Virus record (IMG/VR): IMGVR_UViG_3300044612_000951
Span: 1-24,134 of that record
Strand: one strand, 5' to 3'
DNA: 24,134 nt
DNA from: a virus
Made by a program: the position numbers and the translations under genes. The notes under the pieces were generated by a model, which was given only the letters and a program-made list of their open reading frames with translations, did no database searches and was not told the DNA's origin. Positions 7,367 through 14,847 of the stretch are shown in pieces (positions within the stretch are counted from its first letter, which is position 1; each line of letters starts with the position of its first letter).

Positions 7367-7416
7367 TGAATGATATGTCAAGCTTTAGTTTTAACTCTAT
7401 GTATTGGAAATGTTAG
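7366..7416 (+). CDS. Possible 16-residue linking peptide between portal and transglycosylase
   Basis: The portal stop overlaps an ATG as TAATG at 7364-7368. The resulting frame encodes MNDMSSFSFNSMYWKC and stops at 7414-7416, one base before the ATG of the transglycosylase at 7418. That arrangement would keep ribosomes moving across the gap. The peptide matches nothing known and may be only a coupling device or chance. Confidence 0.25.
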   Translation: MNDMSSFSFNSMYWKC

Positions 7417-7417
7417 T

Positions 7418-8008
7418 ATGTTAGATAAATTAAAAAAAATGTTGTCAGCTAAAGAACGCGACAACTACGTAGAAAAAACAGCAAACGATGTTTATCGAGG
7501 AATTGCTGATAAAACTGAATTGACTAAAGAGCAAGTCGCTAAAATTGGTGGAGTTGAGTCCCAACACGGCAAATATACTAAAAATATGGGTGGCAGCTCA
7601 GCTACTGGTATAATGCAAATTATGCCTAAACTTGCAGAAACTCTCCGTCCAGGTTCATCTAAGAATCTGAGCGATATGAATGTTCAAGAAGAACTAGCTT
7701 CTGACTTTATTAACATGAATACTCCAACAATAAAAGAGTTAAGCAAGAGTCCTAGTTCATTAAACCAGTATATCATGTATAATCTTGGTCAGGGAACTGG
7801 TAAAAGATTTTTAAAAGCTGGTGATAATGAAGATATTTCTAAAATACTTCCAGCTAAAGTAATAAAAGCTAATCCTAAATTATATAAATACAAAACTGTT
7901 GGAGAAGCTAAGAAAGCTATGCAAGGTTTTCTAGATTCCCGTGGGGCTGAAACTGAGTTTTATCCAAACGAGCAAGATTTTGCTAACCTATTCAAAGAGG
8001 AAGAATAA
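7418..8008 (+). CDS. Lytic transglycosylase (SLT-like), virion-associated
   Basis: This 196-residue protein has the soluble lytic transglycosylase core. The catalytic glutamate is E47 in GGVESQHG, followed by the ATGIMQIMP motif at 62-70 (family GLMQ motif). A later YNLGQGTGKRFL stretch corresponds to the family's conserved Tyr-rich part. It would cleave the beta-1,4 bond of murein glycan to form anhydro-muropeptides, probably as an ejected protein that opens the wall during DNA entry. ATG 7418 is chosen, with GGAAA upstream. An upstream in-frame ATG at 7370 has AAGG six bases away and would add a hydrophobic 16-residue extension. The stop overlaps the next start (TAATG). Confidence 0.82.
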   Translation: MLDKLKKMLSAKERDNYVEKTANDVYRGIADKTELTKEQVAKIGGVESQHGKYTKNMGGSSATGIMQIMPKLAETLRPGSSKNLSDMNVQEELASDFINMNTPTIKELSKSPSSLNQYIMYNLGQGTGKRFLKAGDNEDISKILPAKVIKANPKLYKYKTVGEAKKAMQGFLDSRGAETEFYPNEQDFANLFKEEE

Positions 8009-8310
8009 TGTCTGGTAAATTTAAAAAACTAAAAGAAACAATGTCTTGTAATAAACCAAGACCTTCTAACCGTCCGGGTAAAAAACGTATGGTAAAAGGT
8101 TGTCAAGACGGTAAAGAAAAGCTAATACATTACGGAGCTTCCGATTACGGCTCAAATTATTCTGACAGTGCGAGAAAGAATTTTCGTGCCAGACATAGTT
8201 GCGATACAGCAAAGGATAAAACCACAGCTCGTTACTGGGCTTGTCGTAATTTGTGGAGCAAAAATAGTACAAAATATTCTACTAAAGGTAAGAAGGGTGG
8301 GAACAAGTAA
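8008..8310 (+). CDS. Small basic four-cysteine phage protein
   Basis: This 100-residue, very basic protein has C14, C32, C65 and C79. The block from GCQDGKEKLIHYGA through the RKNFRARH and TARYWACRNLW sequences recurs in small proteins of many tailed phages, usually within structural gene clusters. The cysteine and histidine spacing could bind zinc. The lysine-rich ends suggest DNA contact or packing inside the capsid. It is coupled on both sides by TAATG overlaps, so its amount should track its neighbours. No biochemical function is known to me. Confidence 0.75.
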   Translation: MSGKFKKLKETMSCNKPRPSNRPGKKRMVKGCQDGKEKLIHYGASDYGSNYSDSARKNFRARHSCDTAKDKTTARYWACRNLWSKNSTKYSTKGKKGGNK

Positions 8311-8909
8311 TGTCTGATCGTAGAATTTTAGAAGAAGAAACAAATAAAATTAATCAGTTATATCAAGAATATGACTTACAGATGCGCAAAGCTGGAGCTT
8401 CTATGGAGCAAAGACAGCAGATGCGTGACATGATGAATGCTAAAAAAGCTGCTCTTGTTGATCAGTACGGTGATCATCTTCAGAATATGAACGCTGGTAA
8501 GGGTGTTTTAGTTCCAGGTGGCACAGTATCCAAGGCAGCTAAAGATGCCGGTGAAGGAATTGATGTTGCCGATATTAGAAAAAAAGGTATTATCAAGGGT
8601 GTAGGAAAGAAAATGCTTGGAGCTTTACCTTTAGTTGGTATGGGTATGGCAATTGCAGATTCGCCAGCAGCCTCAGCGTCTGAACTAATTCAAGACCCAA
8701 AAATTCAACGAGCAGCATTTTCAGAACTAGCCGGACCGGTTGGTGACGCTATTGATATTGCTGGAGATGTAGCTGAGTATGGTTTGGATGAATATCGGGA
8801 TTACAAAGATAAATCTGATATGGAAAAGTCGGAAAGTCAGGCTAAAAAGGATTATGCTAAGTCCCCAGCTAGACTAGATAAGTTAAAAACTTTAATGGGT
8901 AGGAAATAG
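8310..8909 (+). CDS. Helical virion protein candidate with apolar centre
   Basis: This 199-residue protein is largely helical. The N-terminus is a charged helix (1-55). The centre is Gly/Ala/Met-rich (about 100-125, GALPLVGMGMAIADSPAAS) and could insert into or cross a membrane. The C-terminus is Lys/Asp-rich. This charged-apolar-charged layout, directly after a transglycosylase, is reminiscent of internal proteins ejected with DNA by short-tailed phages. That role is inference only. The ATG overlaps the preceding stop (TAATG). Confidence 0.65.
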   Translation: MSDRRILEEETNKINQLYQEYDLQMRKAGASMEQRQQMRDMMNAKKAALVDQYGDHLQNMNAGKGVLVPGGTVSKAAKDAGEGIDVADIRKKGIIKGVGKKMLGALPLVGMGMAIADSPAASASELIQDPKIQRAAFSELAGPVGDAIDIAGDVAEYGLDEYRDYKDKSDMEKSESQAKKDYAKSPARLDKLKTLMGRK

Positions 8910-8917
8910 GATTAGAA

Positions 8918-9736
8918 ATGGCAGCACCAAATCCAACAAAGTTAGACGCTGGGCAAGTATTACAAGGTGCTTTCGATGAGGAAACTGGTAGACTTCGGAC
9001 AGACGCTGAAGCCACCATAGTAAATGCTGATATTGACGTTGAGTTAACCGCTCAAGATAGTAGCGTTGCCATCGGAGATGCGACCACCGGAATTACTGCC
9101 GAGGTAACTGGAAATAATGAATTAAAAGTTGTTACGGATGCCAATACCTCCTCAATGGAGGTTTTCCAGATCGATCCGGACGGGTTACAGACTAATGCCC
9201 ATCTTCAGGTAGCCGGGGCTGATGTATCGAATTCTAATCCAGTGCCGGTAAATATTCAAAACTTACCTTCAGACCCTGCGACGGGGGCAAACCAAGTAAG
9301 TGCCAATAATTTATTAACAACTCTAAATGGAACCGCAGTATCAATTGATTCTAAGTTACCGAATTTAGGTCAAAACGATTCTGCAAATTCCTTAAGTGTA
9401 GTATTAGCTACTGATCAGGCACCGATACAGACAAATGTTACTCTAGACGCTTTTACAAAGCCTACAGTAGATAACGTTCAGATTGTCGGAAGTCAAGATG
9501 GTACTAAGTCTGGGGCTAAATTTGGGGTTGTTTACAATAAAAGACAACAAATTTTAGATTCTCACGATAGAATTGCACTTTTTACATACGCAGATTTTGG
9601 AACAAAAAACCAAAGAATAACAGCAATTGAATACACAAGTGCTACGTTTTCTGGTGTTACAATACGAAGAGAATTTACATACACTCTAGTTTTAGGAAAA
9701 TATAGAAGAGATTCCGAAACCTGGGACGAAGTTTAA
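8918..9736 (+). CDS. Beta-rich virion (tail or neck) protein
   Basis: This 272-residue protein is rich in Thr, Ser, Asn, Val and Asp. The opening PTKLDAGQVLQGAFDEETGR and the later SANSLSVVLATDQAPI are stock phrases of phage tail or neck proteins. The C-terminal 60 or so residues (FTYADFGTKNQRITAIEYTS onwards) look like a separate small beta domain. The start has AGGA seven bases upstream. A copy of the TTAACAACT word lies inside the gene at 9314. It belongs to the long virion gene run after the portal. The precise position in the particle cannot be read from sequence. Confidence 0.7.
   Translation: MAAPNPTKLDAGQVLQGAFDEETGRLRTDAEATIVNADIDVELTAQDSSVAIGDATTGITAEVTGNNELKVVTDANTSSMEVFQIDPDGLQTNAHLQVAGADVSNSNPVPVNIQNLPSDPATGANQVSANNLLTTLNGTAVSIDSKLPNLGQNDSANSLSVVLATDQAPIQTNVTLDAFTKPTVDNVQIVGSQDGTKSGAKFGVVYNKRQQILDSHDRIALFTYADFGTKNQRITAIEYTSATFSGVTIRREFTYTLVLGKYRRDSETWDEV
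9314..9329 (+). promoter_or_regulatory. Intragenic TTAACAACT element, copy 7
   Basis: TTAACAACT at 9314-9322, then CTAAAT and GG at 9329-9330, gives the same spacing to the purine as the intergenic copies. It lies inside a coding region (codons for LLTTLNG), so codon constraint alone could have produced it. If active it would boost the 780-residue gene that starts 425 bases downstream and the genes after it. Confidence 0.3.
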
Positions 9737-9753
9737 TAACTTAGGAGATATAA

Positions 9754-12096
9754 ATGAAATTGTTAGACGTAAAACTTCTTGATTCAGTAGGTACATCCTA
9801 CGATCAAACACGCACAACACTTGCAGGGCGTGTAACTCAAAGAACAATTGACTCCAAGCCTGTTCTTGGACCATCGCCCACTCGATTCCTTGACGTGTTC
9901 TCAGACACTGCCGGTGCCTTCACGCCGCTCACCACGATGTTTGCAAGTGACAATGGGCGCGTGTTCATGATCGGTGCCATTGCTGCTGGTGTTTTGCCAG
10001 TTGTTTGTTATGAAATAAATCAAGTCACTGGTGTTCATTCTTATGTTGGACGAGTCAACATCTCAATGCCATCTTCACCAGCAATTGTTCACACAATCCG
10101 ATCTATCAAAGTGATCGACAATGGAACCACAGGATGGAAGGTCTACATTGTTGCTACAGGCACAATCCTCCTTGGTGGGTCTGGTGTGTTACTTGCTAAC
10201 AACCTTGCAAGAGCAGATTTCTCTCAAGTTTCTCCACCTAACATTCCATTTGCTACTGGTAACAACCAGAAAGCAGTTTACCAGCTTGGAAGATTGGCAT
10301 CTAAGAACTCTCGTTCTATGACAATCACGACGGGCACTCCGGTAAAGTTTAACTTTGCTGCTCATGGTTTTAACAATAATGACCAAGTTTATTTCACATC
10401 TCAAGTTGGTACCGCTTGGACAGCGTCCACATTTGCGGTCAACACTAAGTATTTTGTTCGTAACGCTGGTTTAAATGATTTTGAATTGTCGGCTTCATTT
10501 AACGGTCCATCTATCGGTGCTGCCGCCGGACCAACCTCTGTTGTGATGCAGCCACTGAACCAAGAGATTGATGCCTTTGGTGCAATCATCGACCTGGAGG
10601 CAAACCGCCTCTACACTCACGTGGGAACCGCCGCCAACCCACAATACTTTGTGCGAGACACCTCAGTCGCTCCAACTTACTCACCCTTAACCGTTGACGT
10701 AACGGCGGGAACTCCTGCCAAGATCGGACTAGTCGCCCACGGCTTGACAGAAAACGAACCCGTGCAATTCCTTGCTGGTACTTTACCCGCCCCATTTGCT
10801 TTAAATACAACCTACTTTGTGCGCGTTGTGACAGCGAACGACTTTGAATTGTCGCTTACCGCTGGCGGTGCTTCGATTAACGCCGCGACAACCTCAACGG
10901 GTGTGACACTTGGGAAAGCGTTTGGCTACACCAATTCCCAATGGCTGCACTCAACAAGCATCCTTCCAGCAATTTCAGGTACTCTGCTCGCCACAACTGA
11001 CGTTGATGCAATTGCTACTCCCGTCAATGCTCCCCTTAACGGTTCAATCCTGAACGGTCAGAAGTGTGCTTTCTTTGCAACATCGTCCAACCTTTACTTG
11101 GGCAGACTCGATGAGTTGACTGCTGGCGCAACCACATGGCCATCACTCACCACATCGAACCTGCTCGGATTGCCGTCCCAGATTGTTGCACCTGTTGTTG
11201 TTTCTGCCTCTTGGTCGGACGCACTCGATCACGCCATTGTGTTAATCGGTCAAGCAGCAACTAACGCTTTCCGATTTATGCTTAAAAAAGTTGAGAACAA
11301 TAAGCTTACGGCTTTGTTTGGTGACTATTGCATGGAGTTCTATGAGACAACTACAAAAGAAGCGTATGAGTTGCGCCCAGCGTTGCCATTTCTCAACTTC
11401 ACAAACAACTCTGGATGGCTTTTTAGTCTATCTGGTGCAACAGGTCAAAGAGGTGTTTTTGCCTCTGACGTGCGTTCTGATTCTTTTTTTGACCACAGCT
11501 ACATCGTTTCAAGAGTTTTAACTATCCCACAAAATGCTGTAATAAAATCAGTAGACGTAGAAAAAGAACTTGTTAAAAGTGGAGGCGAGGCTAAGGTTGA
11601 ATATCGTATGAGTGGCTTTGGGTCCATTTCAGGTGGATGGATTGAGCTAGACCCCGACCAAGAGCTGTCTATTGTAGCTGGAACTCAAGTTCAATTCAAA
11701 CTAAGCTTCAAAACACATACATTTGATAGGACAAGTCACGTTCAAATTTCTGACCTGTTGGTTGGCTACGACGCACTAGAAGAACTCTCTGACAACTGGG
11801 AATACTCTTACGACGACTCTTCTGCAGGGTCTCCAACTCGTATTGGTTTCCGCTTGAAGCAAATTTACTCAGGTTCAATTCCATCAACTTTGAAGTTCCA
11901 AGCATCTGATCTTAGCGGGTTAATTCTTGTAAGTCAAACAATTACAAGCAATCCAACTAATTTCGAGTATTCTACAGATGGCGGAACGACTTGGCTTGCA
12001 CTTGGAACAATTCCTAATACTGTTGGAACACTTGTAAGATATACTTTCACAAGCCCTCCGGGAACAGATATTCGTCCGAGCTTAAAGGATAGTTAA
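9754..12096 (+). CDS. Large virion protein with two AHGL-type repeats (tail or appendage)
   Basis: This 780-residue protein is almost entirely beta-rich. Two homologous segments (about residues 189-265 and 313-386) each read TGTPVKF/TAGTPAKI, then AHG, then an NTxYFVR...NDFELS core. This repeat type is common in phage tail fibres and baseplate proteins. A C-terminal segment (about 600-780) has STDGGTTWLALG near its end. The ATG has AGGAG seven bases upstream. Base composition changes sharply inside the gene: both ends are AT-rich like the neighbours, while about 9840-11280 is far richer in G and C, so the middle looks imported. It lies in the virion cluster between portal and scaffold; the exact location in the particle is unknown. 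Confidence 0.75.
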   Translation: MKLLDVKLLDSVGTSYDQTRTTLAGRVTQRTIDSKPVLGPSPTRFLDVFSDTAGAFTPLTTMFASDNGRVFMIGAIAAGVLPVVCYEINQVTGVHSYVGRVNISMPSSPAIVHTIRSIKVIDNGTTGWKVYIVATGTILLGGSGVLLANNLARADFSQVSPPNIPFATGNNQKAVYQLGRLASKNSRSMTITTGTPVKFNFAAHGFNNNDQVYFTSQVGTAWTASTFAVNTKYFVRNAGLNDFELSASFNGPSIGAAAGPTSVVMQPLNQEIDAFGAIIDLEANRLYTHVGTAANPQYFVRDTSVAPTYSPLTVDVTAGTPAKIGLVAHGLTENEPVQFLAGTLPAPFALNTTYFVRVVTANDFELSLTAGGASINAATTSTGVTLGKAFGYTNSQWLHSTSILPAISGTLLATTDVDAIATPVNAPLNGSILNGQKCAFFATSSNLYLGRLDELTAGATTWPSLTTSNLLGLPSQIVAPVVVSASWSDALDHAIVLIGQAATNAFRFMLKKVENNKLTALFGDYCMEFYETTTKEAYELRPALPFLNFTNNSGWLFSLSGATGQRGVFASDVRSDSFFDHSYIVSRVLTIPQNAVIKSVDVEKELVKSGGEAKVEYRMSGFGSISGGWIELDPDQELSIVAGTQVQFKLSFKTHTFDRTSHVQISDLLVGYDALEELSDNWEYSYDDSSAGSPTRIGFRLKQIYSGSIPSTLKFQASDLSGLILVSQTITSNPTNFEYSTDGGTTWLALGTIPNTVGTLVRYTFTSPPGTDIRPSLKDS
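10321..10910 (+). repeat. Two diverged protein-domain repeats within the 780-residue virion gene
   Basis: The segments at about 10321-10548 and 10693-10910 encode the same roughly 75-residue domain. The shared order is G-T-P-x-K, A-H-G-(F/L), an NTxYFVR strand and NDFELS, then a Gly-rich end. They are diverged at DNA level, so the duplication is old or the two copies were acquired separately. Boundaries are approximate. Confidence 0.65.
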
Positions 12097-13184
12097 TGTC
12101 TAATCTATTATTCGCCGGGGGAGCTGTCGTACAAGGCACAACCCTCGGTGGCATATTTGGTAATCAACTAGTGACAGGTGGAGCAATTCAGCCCTCCTCA
12201 CAGGCTTGTATTGTCGATTTAACTCCTCCAACTTTTAGTGGAATTAACTTTCTTACTAGAGGTGCTTTGGGACAACTTAGAGTATCTTGGTTAGCAGCTT
12301 CGGATATGTCGTCTCCAATTAGATATGAGGTTTATGTTCAAGAGGCTCCTGCATTAAACTTATTCAATACAGCAAATATAGCTCTTGTAACTACAAATCT
12401 CCAAACAGATATTTTTGTCCTAGCTGACGGAACCCTTTTACAGTCTGGAGTAAATTACTTTGTTGGAGTAAGATCGGTAGATGCCGTTGGTAATAGAGAT
12501 AATAATATCGTAAGTCTCTCACAGACAACCCCGGGTATTACCGGTGCTACTAATGCTAAGATTAGTGGAGTGTTTGCTGTTAATACTAGTAATCAGCTTA
12601 TTGCAAGTTTTTGGGTAACAGATAATGATGGTGTAATTAATAACCCAGCTCGTCTTGGACTTGCAAGTTATGTAATTTATGATCAGAACGGAAATCTTAT
12701 TCCGAGTATGAGTCAAAGTAATATCGCGGCTGATTCTGAAGGATTTTATGAAATAAATCCAGTAACCTCTGTTCTTGATTTGGATAATACTTACTACACA
12801 GTAAAAGTCACCATTTTGGTTGATGGAATTGCAATTGCATATAACTTACCTATTACTTATGCAGAAGCCGGTCCTCAATATGAACCAAGAGCAGTATTCT
12901 CAATTGATGCGATTAACCAATTGCAAGCTACTATTTGGATTACTAAAAATGGAGAACAAGTTAGTGCTAACCTAGGTACGGCTTCTTATGCAATCTATAA
13001 TAAAGATGGAGTTGCTCTAGGAATATCTCAATCTGGAATTAATGCAGATATTAATGGACTGTATAAAACAACTCCTGTTTTGGCTACAGCATTAACAGAC
13101 TTGACTCATTATACTGTAATATTTAGTATAACTGCCGATGGAGCCTTAAGAAAAGGTGCAATCGGTATTACGGTGGCTGAATAA
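12096..13184 (+). CDS. Virion protein with fibronectin-III-like domain and two tandem beta repeats
   Basis: The protein has 362 residues. Residues 1-40 are Gly-rich. About 41-148 look like a fibronectin type III domain (DLTPPTFSG, RVSWLAASD, YEVYVQ, YFVGVRSVDAVGN). Two tandem homologous domains follow at about 153-257 and 262-362, each with an NQL-A-W strand, L-GxASY-IY(D/N)-G, a SQS-I-AD--G-Y segment and YTV at the end. Such proteins decorate tails or bind host sugars. The ATG overlaps the previous stop (TAATG) with AAGGA upstream. The AT-rich codon use contrasts with the middle of the preceding gene. Confidence 0.72.
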   Translation: MSNLLFAGGAVVQGTTLGGIFGNQLVTGGAIQPSSQACIVDLTPPTFSGINFLTRGALGQLRVSWLAASDMSSPIRYEVYVQEAPALNLFNTANIALVTTNLQTDIFVLADGTLLQSGVNYFVGVRSVDAVGNRDNNIVSLSQTTPGITGATNAKISGVFAVNTSNQLIASFWVTDNDGVINNPARLGLASYVIYDQNGNLIPSMSQSNIAADSEGFYEINPVTSVLDLDNTYYTVKVTILVDGIAIAYNLPITYAEAGPQYEPRAVFSIDAINQLQATIWITKNGEQVSANLGTASYAIYNKDGVALGISQSGINADINGLYKTTPVLATALTDLTHYTVIFSITADGALRKGAIGITVAE

Positions 13185-13185
13185 T

Positions 13186-13731
13186 ATGGCAAGTAGACGG
13201 ATTATGATGTTAACAAATAATCAGTACGTACAGCCACTTAAGTTGTCGTTTAATAATAAAAAAGTTATTACGCCAAATGCTGCATATAATTCCATTGTAA
13301 CAAAAGTTAGTTTTGAAAAGCCGCAGAATAAAGATTACAAAGTTAAGGCGTGGTTAAGATTTAATTCTAACACGTTTGATGGAGTCCAGCTAGTAGGCTC
13401 TCTTGTGAGGGGTATAGATACTAAAACAATCGCAGGCTGTACGTTTAAAGTGTACTCTATAGATTTAACAGATTCGTGGGTTGAAACCCTCCATACAACA
13501 GTATCTGGAACTGCCATATCTGGGAATAGATTTTCTGCAAATGTTTTAGGGGCAGCTTTGGCTCCTGCGGATTTAACTGGAGAGATAACCTACAAGATTG
13601 AAGTTACCGTTACAAGGCTTGGAAAATCGTACTCTGACGTATTTTACTTTAATCACTTAGGGATTTACGATAGCTTTATTCGACTTAAGAATGATGTAGA
13701 GTTTTTGGACATTACTAAAAAGGATTTATAA
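13186..13731 (+). CDS. Beta-rich phage virion protein
   Basis: This 181-residue protein is mostly beta strands and ends in a segment (YFNHLGIYDSFIRLKNDVEF, then LDITKKD) that I recognise as recurrent at the C-terminus of phage tail-associated proteins. ATG 13186 is preferred over a GTG at 13156, which would overlap the previous gene and add ten residues. It is one base after the preceding stop. The stop forms TAATG with the next gene. Probably a tail or appendage component; no enzymatic motif. Confidence 0.68.
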   Translation: MASRRIMMLTNNQYVQPLKLSFNNKKVITPNAAYNSIVTKVSFEKPQNKDYKVKAWLRFNSNTFDGVQLVGSLVRGIDTKTIAGCTFKVYSIDLTDSWVETLHTTVSGTAISGNRFSANVLGAALAPADLTGEITYKIEVTVTRLGKSYSDVFYFNHLGIYDSFIRLKNDVEFLDITKKDL

Positions 13732-14156
13732 TGGAAACTTACGCATTTATAAGAAACGGAATAGTTCTTCTAGTTGACACTATAAATGAAGAAGATTATA
13801 TCAATCATATCAGAGAATGGGACGCTATCATAAAAGTAGATACTTCCGTTATGAATCCTCGCCCAGGTTGGATTCTTTTTGGTAACGAGCAAATTTTTGG
13901 AAATAACCTCGCTTTAGAGTTAGTTAACATGGTTGGAACTATAAACCTTACACTATCATCGCAAGGTCAGATTGTGGACGTTGCAACCCTTTTATCCAAT
14001 CTAATGTCAGTCAAAATGCTCCTAGAAACCGGTGCACTTAAGACAGCGAGAGGACTCTGTGCATTTTATAAACCACGGTTTACTGTATATTCTAACGTTT
14101 TCCAGTATGCTATAGATGAAATAACTAAATACCTCCAGGCTAAAGGTTGGGATTAG
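13731..14156 (+). CDS. Hypothetical protein, possible tail chaperone-like
   Basis: This 141-residue protein has an N-terminal small beta unit (METYAFIRNGIVLLVDTI), then NPRPGWILFGNE. A Pro-Gly-Trp then Gly-Asn pattern of this type is common in short N-terminal domains of tail-fibre assembly-type proteins. The C-terminal 75 residues are helical (DVATLLSNLMSVKMLLETGA). The ATG overlaps the previous stop (TAATG). Its position beside beta-rich virion genes suits an assembly helper, but this is a guess. Confidence 0.55.
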   Translation: METYAFIRNGIVLLVDTINEEDYINHIREWDAIIKVDTSVMNPRPGWILFGNEQIFGNNLALELVNMVGTINLTLSSQGQIVDVATLLSNLMSVKMLLETGALKTARGLCAFYKPRFTVYSNVFQYAIDEITKYLQAKGWD

Positions 14157-14158
14157 TT

Positions 14159-14644
14159 TTGAACTTAATTGTTGGATTTTCAAAACCTAGAAATAGAACG
14201 CTTCCTATAGCGAGCTATATTATTAGGGCTTATGAAAAAACTGAATTTAGTCACGTTTATCTAAAAGTTTTTATACCACAAGCTAAAAAACACGTTGTTT
14301 ATGAAGCCGTGGGACATGGAGTTAGATTTATTTCTGAAGAAGAATGGCTAAAAAAAGCTAGGATTGTTAAAGAATTCTCAATTTTTATTACTGAGGAACA
14401 AAACGATCTACTAATTTCCGATTGTTTTGATAATTGTGGTAAAACTTATGGATTTTTACAGAATCTAGGTATAGTTATTACAGATACATTTGCTTTAGCT
14501 GGAAATCCTTTTACAAAACATAGAAATTGTTCTGAAGAGGTCGCTAAAAGAGTGGAAAAAGTCGGTATTATTTTTAAGAAATCAAAGAATTTAATAAGTC
14601 CAAAAGATTTATACGAGTATTTTAATGAAAATAAAGATTTATAA
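14159..14644 (+). CDS. Permuted NlpC/P60-like (YiiX-type) cysteine hydrolase
   Basis: This 161-residue protein (TTG start at 14159, GGGA six bases upstream; a TTG at 14147 would add four residues) has the circularly permuted papain-like layout. A histidine comes first in FSHVYLKV (H32), then strands with VYEAVGHGV, and a late cysteine in HRNCSEEVA (C124). Families with this order include YiiX/YaeF-like and LRAT-like amidases. A wall peptide, lipid or amide bond could be the substrate. YGFLQNLG before the cysteine matches the helix found in such enzymes. It starts three bases after the previous gene and overlaps the small membrane-peptide frame. A virion-borne wall hydrolase is plausible. Confidence 0.68.
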   Translation: MNLIVGFSKPRNRTLPIASYIIRAYEKTEFSHVYLKVFIPQAKKHVVYEAVGHGVRFISEEEWLKKARIVKEFSIFITEEQNDLLISDCFDNCGKTYGFLQNLGIVITDTFALAGNPFTKHRNCSEEVAKRVEKVGIIFKKSKNLISPKDLYEYFNENKDL

Positions 14645-14786
14645 CCAAAGAAAACCAGACCAGCTACCTATAAAAATAAGAACTACTAGACAAAAAGCTA
14701 GTATGTTTAAAAAATTATTTATTTGTTCACTTTTAGTTAATTGTGGACTCGTTTTATACATTATGAGAGTTAACAACTTTCTATAA
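14625..14786 (+). CDS. Small single-pass membrane protein (53 residues)
   Basis: An open frame of 53 codons overlaps the end of the hydrolase gene by 20 bases. The first 30 residues are strongly basic (10 Lys/Arg, no Glu, one Asp). Residues 31-47 form one hydrophobic helix (LFICSLLVNCGLVLYIM) with two cysteines, followed by a short tail. A GAG ribosome site lies about seven bases before the ATG; an in-frame ATG at 14703 would give a 27-residue version. The positive-inside pattern predicts N-in topology. A promoter-like word lies over its last codons. It could be a small holin, antiholin or inner spanin, but this is speculative. Confidence 0.45.
   Translation: MKIKIYNQRKPDQLPIKIRTTRQKASMFKKLFICSLLVNCGLVLYIMRVNNFL
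14770..14785 (+). promoter_or_regulatory. TTAACAACT promoter-like element, copy 4
   Basis: TTAACAACT at 14770-14778, then TTCTAT and an A at 14785, lies 63 bases before the scaffold start codon. It overlaps the last codons of the 53-residue membrane protein. The spacer and start region (TTCTATAAAC) fit the AT-rich opening seen in the other copies. Confidence 0.6.
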
Positions 14787-14847
14787 ACCTACCCAATTCC
14801 GGGCGGTTAACTTATTTCTCCACCTATTGGCGAGAAAAAGGATATAT

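Noticed and set aside
10121-11521. Several out-of-frame open stretches inside the 780-residue gene
   Set aside because: They arise from the high GC content of the mosaic block and lack ribosome sites and recognisable motifs.
13156-13185. GTG start ten codons upstream of the 181-residue virion gene
   Set aside because: It would overlap the previous gene by 29 bases, while ATG 13186 lies right after the stop and suits the coupling style of the region.
14806-14818. Second promoter-like word (GGTTAACTTATTTC) before the scaffold
   Set aside because: Only the first five bases match TTAACAACT; the rest of the box differs, and a true copy lies 36 bases upstream.
14827-14847. TTG start seven codons upstream of the scaffold ATG
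   Set aside because: The ATG at 14848 has an ideal AAGGA site; the TTG codon has none, and the extension would be translated from the ribosome site itself.
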